This document shows positions 7,403 through 11,370 of a stretch of 11,370 nucleotides of DNA, piece after piece. The notes below the pieces were generated by a model. That model made no database searches, had not been told where the DNA came from, and saw nothing but the letters and a program-made list of their open reading frames with translations. The translations under genes and the position numbers were made by a program. The stretch lies in NCBI GenBank assembly GCA_026770595.1, contig MU634575.1, positions 1-11,370 of the forward strand, read 5' to 3'. The stretch is from Ochromonadaceae sp. CCMP2298. Lineage: Eukaryota > Sar > Synurophyceae > Ochromonadales > Ochromonadaceae. Each line of letters opens with the position of its first letter. Within the stretch, counting starts at the first letter, position 1.

Positions 7403-8414
7403 TCAAGTAGCCTGACACCGCGCCTGCGAGCTTTCTGCCGTTGGTATTGGGACCCTTCCCGCAGCTCTCAAGAAGCAGGCTCCGGCAAAGAAGGTGAAGC
7501 CCTTGCACCGCCCGTCCAACTTTGGGGGGGGGAGTCAGGAGGGGCGGGCGGAGGGGCTGGCCTGCAGTCTCCATCACCTTTGAAGAGGTCCACGTCCTGC
7601 GCGTAGCTGTAGGGGGCGCACACCTTCTCGTAGGCCCACTCCGCGCCCAGGTCTCCCGTCTTCACCCAGTCCACGTACTGCAAGGGGGGGGGCAGGAGGG
7701 AGCTAGGGAGGGTCAGAATTGCGTGAGTTGGGTTATTTCCTGTCTGTCTCTCTCTCTCTGGCTGCCCCGCGCACCTTTCGGAAGAGGTGCTTCTGCAGGT
7801 CTGGGTAGCGGTCGTACTGGTGGACCACGTGCAACCTCCGCGCCCTCGCTATTCGAAACCACCAGCCCGCGCTCAGGGGAGGCCGCTATCTTCAGCAGGC
7901 GCGACTGCATGTTCGCCACGGGGCCGTCCCGCTGCCCCCACTGCTGCAGGTGCAGTTGCTTCAGGGCGCCCGAGTGCACGAGTACGTTGTGCGCGCCCTG
8001 GTCCACGCCGTTGCGCTCACAGCTGGGGAAGCGGCTAGCAAGTAGGACCTCGGCTGCAGCTGCGGGTAACACTCCGCCGCTGGGCTGGTGTTTGCCCGAG
8101 ACCAGGTCGCTCATGATTTGCAGGTAGGCGAAGGCAGAGTCAGCGCTGCCCGCACAGACGCCCGAGCAGATGATGCCCTTGTTGCCTATGCTCTGCAGTA
8201 CGGGGGCACCGAAGCAGTCGCGCACCCAGCCGCCGCTCCAGCCGCACTGCTTCAGCGACAGGCCCTCTACTCCGTTGAACACGTACAGCGAGGGCCTGTC
8301 TCTGCGTACGAACTCGAAGGGGTCCTTCTGAAAGAAGCTGCTGTCCTGCACGTCGATCAGCCACACGCGGGGGAAGCGGCTGCGCAGCTCTAGGTGATGC
8401 TGGAAGTGCTTTGC
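7403..8414 (-). pseudogene. Glycosyltransferase-like gene, 5'-truncated with frameshifts
   Basis: The minus strand codes for a conserved protein family I recognise from algae but cannot name exactly, probably GT-A-like. Its marks are VWLIDVQDSSFFQKDPF, CGWSGGWVRDCFG, GNKGIICSGV, VDQGAHNVLVH and VVHQYDRYPDL. The first exon (8414-7775) begins after an acceptor-like TTAG, with an in-frame TAG directly upstream; there is no ATG before the conserved core and no room for the missing N-terminal part, because APC11 lies 58 nt away. One extra base near 7835-7836 shifts the frame between SEGAE and VVHQYDR. A normal intron (7774-7678) leads to an exon with YVDWVKTGDLG to VDLFKG. A second break follows: a PAN-like CKGFTFFAGACFLR (minus 7504-7463) lies in another frame, reached neither by reading through the 9-C run (7532-7524) nor by splicing 7577-7520. 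It ends at TGA 7405-7403. Pseudogene is favoured; assembly indels could explain the shifts but not the lost 5' part. Confidence 0.65.
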
Positions 8415-8472
8415 CTAACCCCCAGCCCCCTCACCCCCATTCTCCAGTCCTCACATTATCCAGTCCTCACAC
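8415..8472 (-). other. 58-nt spacer with intron-like ends between APC11 and the remnant
   Basis: On the minus strand it begins GTGTGAGG directly after the APC11 TAG and ends GGGTTAG directly before the first conserved remnant exon, so it has GT-AG ends. It also contains two copies of a 16-bp unit around TGTGAGGACTGG (8444-8459 and 8460-8475 region). It is G-rich and lacks a pyrimidine tract, so splicing is doubtful. Confidence 0.35.
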
Positions 8473-8838
8473 CTAGCCTTCTCTGAACCCCCACGTCTGC
8501 CTGCACAGGGGGCACTCCTGCTTCACGTTCTGCTGCGACTCCAGCCACTTCATCACGCACTGCATGTGGAACGCGTGTCCGCACTTGCCCCACACCGGCG
8601 GGCAGTCGTCGCCCGGATACTTCACACCCGGACAGCACGCCTCGTACGGCATGCGGCAAATCCCGCAGACCTGCAGGGATAGCAGGGAAGGCAGTGGAGG
8701 AAAAGGGGCATATGTAGTTGTGAGTGTCCGTTGGCTCTGCGCCACGACCTCTCTTCGAGGGTTTCTCTAAATCACCTCGTCATCGATCTCCCACTTCCAC
8801 ACGGCCACACCGTGCCACTTCTTGATCTTCACCTTCAT
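8473..8838 (-). CDS. APC11: Anaphase-promoting complex subunit 11 (RING-H2)
   Basis: Exons 8838-8776 and 8670-8473 join in phase 0 across a 105-nt intron (donor GAG|GTGATT, acceptor TGCAG|GTC) to give 86 residues, close to the 84 of human and plant APC11. The protein is the catalytic RING subunit of the APC/C, which recruits the E2 and drives ubiquitination of mitotic regulators. The N-terminus MKVKIKKWHGVAVWKWEIDDE is the cullin-binding (APC2) strand. RING cross-brace ligands C23, C26, C51, H53, H56, C59, C74 and C77 are all present. The third zinc site of APC11/RBX1 proteins normally uses C34, C37, C44 and H58; here positions 37 and 58 are Val and Gln. The gene is divergent from BCS1, with 253 nt between start codons. 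Identification is secure. Confidence 0.95.
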
Positions 8839-9091
8839 CTCAGAAACTGACGAGCGGGATTCGCCAAGCGTGGCCGATGTGAACGATACCAGGATAAGTT
8901 ACAACATCGTCAGCAACATCTCGACATCCCCAAATCGTATTATTGTTGCGTATTTGATCACAACAAAAGTACGGGTATCAAAATACGCCCCCCAATTACA
9001 TCATTCGTGTGTTCTCTCCTTCCACAGCCATCGTACTTGGAGACCACAATCAAGCACAGTCAACTGCCTTGATCGATCCTCATCCGCGAAA
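8839..9091. promoter_or_regulatory. Divergent promoter region APC11 (-) / BCS1 (+)
   Basis: These 253 nt must serve both genes. The spacer is AT-richer than its neighbours. It contains an inverted repeat with 11-12 nt arms (GCGTATTTGAT at 8948-8958 and ATCAAAATACGC at 8977-8988). The BCS1 frame is open upstream of its ATG to about 8822, but only from a TTG. Confidence 0.5.
8948..8988. promoter_or_regulatory. Inverted repeat, CGTATTT arms
   Basis: GCGTATTTGAT and ATCAAAATACGC are inverted copies with one extra A and an 18-nt loop. They lie about 104-144 nt upstream of the BCS1 start and 110-150 nt upstream of the APC11 start, suitable for a bidirectional control element. Function is inferred only. 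Confidence 0.4.
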
Positions 9092-10599
9092 ATGCCGGGG
9101 TTCGACTGGGGCGCGCTCTTTCCGGCGGACAACGCCGTCTTCGCAGGCGGCATCGGGCTGGCGGTGCTGGCCTCGGGGGCACAGGCTGCGCGCTTCGGCA
9201 GCCAGGTGGGCATCCGAATGCTGCGTAGACATTTCCTGTCCACACTGGAGGTGACCAGCAAAGATAAGGCTTACCCGTGGGTGCTGCGCTGGCTGACGCA
9301 GAGGGGCGGGCGCACGCAGCACCTGAGCGTGCAGACCTCCTACCTTCAGCGCGCCGGCAACCTCTCCTCCATGAGCTTCGAATTCGTGCCCGGACCTGGT
9401 CAGCACCTGCTCACCTATCGCGGATACTTCATGCTGGTGCAGCGCATCCGGGAGCAGCAGTTGGACTTCAGCACGGGCAAGCCGTGGGAGAAGGTGCAGT
9501 TCACGTTCGTGGGCCGAGACACAAGCGTCTTCCAAACCATGCTCGGCGAGGCCTACGAGCTCTCTGCCGTGAAGGAGGAGGACAAGACCACCATCTACAC
9601 CAACTGGGGCGCGGAGTGGCGGGAGTTTGGGCAGCCGAGGGCGAAGCGCAGCCTAGACAGCGTGGTGCTGGATGCGGGCGTGGGGGAGGGGCTTCTAGAG
9701 GACGTGCTGGAGTGGACCCGCTCTGCCAGCTGGTACAGAGACCGCGGCATCCCCTACCGCAGGGGGTACCTGCTACACGGCCCGCCGGGCAGCGGGAAGA
9801 GCTCTTTCATCATGGCGCTGGCGGGGCGGCTGGGGTACGACATATGCATCCTGAACCTGTCCGAGAGGGGGCTGACGGACGACCGCCTGGCCCTTGCGCT
9901 CAGCGTAATCCCCCCGCAAAGCCTGGTGCTGCTGGAGGACATAGACGCCGCCTTCCCCAGCCGAGAGGATGTGAGTGCAGAGGGGGGCAGCAGGTCTAGT
10001 GACGTTACGTTCAGCGGCCTGCTGAACGTGCTGGACGGCGTGTCCTCTAGCGAGGAGAGGCTAGTGTTCATGACCACGAACTACCTGCACAGACTGGACC
10101 CCGCGCTCATCCGACCAGGTCGTGTGGACGTCGCGCAGCTCATCGACAACGCCACAGCGTTTCAGATAAAGTCGCTGTTTAGACGCTTTTACGCGGATGC
10201 CGACGACAGTTTAGCGGAGGAGTTTGCGCGGCGCGTGCAGGTGAGTGCGAAGTGATACTGACTCTGCCCTCTGCCGTCTTCCCTCTGCCATCTACCTCCT
10301 TCGTCCTCATTCTTTAACATCTGTCCTCTACACCCCTCTCACAGGAGGCCGCACCGGGAGCGAGCATGGCGCAGCTGCAGGGACACCTGCTGCGCTTCAA
10401 GATAGAGCCCGCGCAGGCGATAGCGACAGCCGGCGAGCTGGCCCCCCACACGCACAACGGGAGTTATAGCAGTAGCGGTAGCAGGGGTGATGGTGGGACC
10501 AAGAAGACACCAGGGGCACGGCGGCTGACTGTGGAGCAGGTTGACAAAATGTACTTCAACCCGCAGCCTGGCTGGGATAAAGACATCCCCAGTATCTGA
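9092..10599 (+). CDS. BCS1: Mitochondrial chaperone BCS1, AAA-type ATPase
   Basis: Exons 9092-10240 and 10345-10599 join in phase 0 (donor GCAG|GTGAGT, acceptor CTCACAG|GAGG) to give 467 residues. BCS1 is an inner-membrane AAA ATPase that translocates the folded Rieske iron-sulfur protein for insertion into respiratory complex III. The ATG at 9092 (GCGAAAATGCC) is chosen because it gives the canonical N-terminus: one membrane span at about 12-30, then the BCS1-specific domain with ARDK-type SKDKAYPWVLRWLT and RTQHLSVQTSYLQ motifs. Walker A is GPPGSGKS at 230-237, Walker B SLVLLEDID at 277-285 (E282, D283, D285), sensor 1 lies in FMTTN, and the arginine finger region is R341-P-G-R344. After the usual C-terminal helix (QLQGHLLRFKIEPAQAIATA) there is an extra tail of about 50 residues, Gly/Ser-rich then ending WDKDIPSI. 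The intron is 104 nt. Identification is secure. Confidence 0.95.
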
Positions 10600-11053
10600 G
10601 CAAGCACTTGAGCTTCTGAGCTTCTACCGGTAAGCGCCTACAGTACTGTTGCATAAGTGTAAATAGAATAACCGTGATATGAAAATGGCTTCTGCTTCCT
10701 GTCCACTGACACTTGTACGGTTACCCCTCCCTGTAATAACCCCTCGCTTTGACATTAAATATGACCGTGATGCCGTTAACACGCAGTACCAGCCCTACCA
10801 GCCAACCTTTCAGCTAGAACGAGTAGTCGGTTAATGCTTACACAGGTAAAATGTAGACAGGTAGAACTGAACGCAGCAATTGTCACGGAGCTGCTTGCTA
10901 ATCTACCAACGAGGATACGAGCATACGAGAATGGGCGCAGTTCGAGAAATACGAACATACGAAGTTGGCAGTCTTCGGCGGTCACTCTTAACAGGTAGGA
11001 GCCTTCCACTACACGGTTGGCTCGACTAACATTGTATATACAGGTAGGGGATT
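10600..11053. other. Non-coding stretch downstream of BCS1
   Basis: No credible gene is seen on either strand. A TGTAA at 10658-10662 (GTGTAAATAG), 59 nt after the BCS1 stop, is a likely poly(A) signal. A 15-bp direct repeat with two changes (ATACGAGCATACGAG at 10915-10929 and ATACGAACATACGAA at 10949-10963) and four scattered ACAGGTA heptamers (10842, 10857, 10991, 11040) are the only structure noticed. Confidence 0.5.
10658..10662 (+). terminator. Possible poly(A) signal TGTAA for BCS1
   Basis: TGTAAATAG lies 59 nt after the BCS1 stop, the best-placed example of the chlorophyte-type signal in the window. A second copy lies at about 10732-10736. Confidence 0.4.
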
Positions 11054-11059
11054 TGCATC

Positions 11060-11370
11060 AGTGGGCCTCCTGGGGATCCGTAGCGTCAGCGTGCTTCCCA
11101 GTAGGGGAATGGGTGTGCTTCAAGGAAGGGTGGGGAGAGGGGTGCATCCAGGTGGGCCTCGGGATGGGGTGGTGTTCGGGCTGGTGCTTGTGCCAATGAG
11201 GCGCCTTGGCGGGTCTCTTGGTGGGGTGAGGAGAGGGGTGCTTCCCAGGTGGGCCTCGGGATGGGGTGGTGTTCAGGCTGGTGCTTGTGCCAATGAGGCG
11301 CCTTGGCGGGTCTCTTGGTGGGGTGAGGAGAGGGGTGCTTCCAGGTAGAGGGGGAGTTGGTGGGTGCCCA
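11060..11370 (+). repeat. 97-bp minisatellite, continuing past the window end
   Basis: Unit 11151-11247 is followed by 11248-11343, nearly identical with one substitution (G to A at unit position 28) and one lost C near the end. A third copy begins at 11344 but diverges at once (GGTAGAGGGGG). A degenerate earlier copy spans about 11060-11150. The unit is G-rich on the plus strand. Because 97 is not a multiple of three and both frames are merely stop-poor, it is not coding. Confidence 0.85.

Noticed and set aside
8822-9091. Upstream extension of BCS1 to 8822
   Set aside because: The extension starts at TTG, overlaps the APC11 start on the other strand, and the ATG at 9092 gives the canonical BCS1 N-terminus.
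9001-9535. Minus-strand open frames opposite BCS1 as a possible first exon of the glycosyltransferase remnant
   Set aside because: Their translations show no similarity to the family and are the expected shadow of GC-rich coding DNA.
10776-11009. Minus-strand frame of 77 codons downstream of BCS1
   Set aside because: It begins with GTG, has no domain or conserved pattern, and overlaps short direct repeats.
11061-11348. Plus-strand frame of 95 codons at the window end
   Set aside because: It is the 97-bp minisatellite read through; the period is not a multiple of three and the start is GTG.
1-11370. A coherent new multi-gene system
   Set aside because: The genes are unrelated housekeeping or secretory genes on both strands with separate promoters; nothing suggests joint function.

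Overview
This window is eukaryotic nuclear DNA. Its genes carry short GT-AG introns (81 to 206 nt) with pyrimidine-rich 3' ends, coding DNA is GC-rich while spacers and one intron are AT- or CT-rich, and the set includes APC11 and BCS1, which are eukaryote-only functions. A microalga or related protist fits best: there is a secreted 2-oxoglutarate dioxygenase with a putative VHL-beta-like segment, an FkbM methyltransferase anchored as a type II membrane protein, and a sugar-transferase-like remnant. TGTAA, the green-algal poly(A) signal, lies downstream of several genes, so a green alga is plausible but unproven.

Layout. 1-152: upstream DNA. 360-2510 (+): four-exon cation diffusion facilitator of the mitochondrial Mmt type. 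2511-3078: CT-rich convergent spacer. 5265-3079 (-): intronless secreted 2OG-Fe(II) dioxygenase. 5266-5987: divergent promoter region with an 18-bp palindrome. 5988-7013 (+): FkbM methyltransferase with one probable 81-nt in-frame intron. 7014-7402: convergent spacer holding a decaying 22-bp tandem repeat. 8414-7403 (-): 5'-truncated, frameshifted glycosyltransferase-like gene. 8838-8473 (-): two-exon APC11. 8839-9091: divergent promoter with an inverted repeat. 9092-10599 (+): two-exon BCS1. 10600-11370: non-coding DNA ending in a 97-bp minisatellite that runs off the window.

The genes form no operon or pathway. Two products are probably mitochondrial (the CDF carrier and BCS1), two or three belong to the secretory or glycan side (dioxygenase, FkbM protein, glycosyltransferase-like remnant), and APC11 is a cell-cycle ubiquitin ligase subunit. 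I see no defence locus, mobile element or other multi-gene system. The items most worth checking are ligand changes in conserved metal sites: two amide substitutions in the CDF transport site and a paired loss of the third zinc site in APC11. Next come the tandem C-terminal domains of the CDF protein, the two low-complexity inserts inside the dioxygenase core, and the broken glycosyltransferase-like gene starting 58 nt behind APC11.
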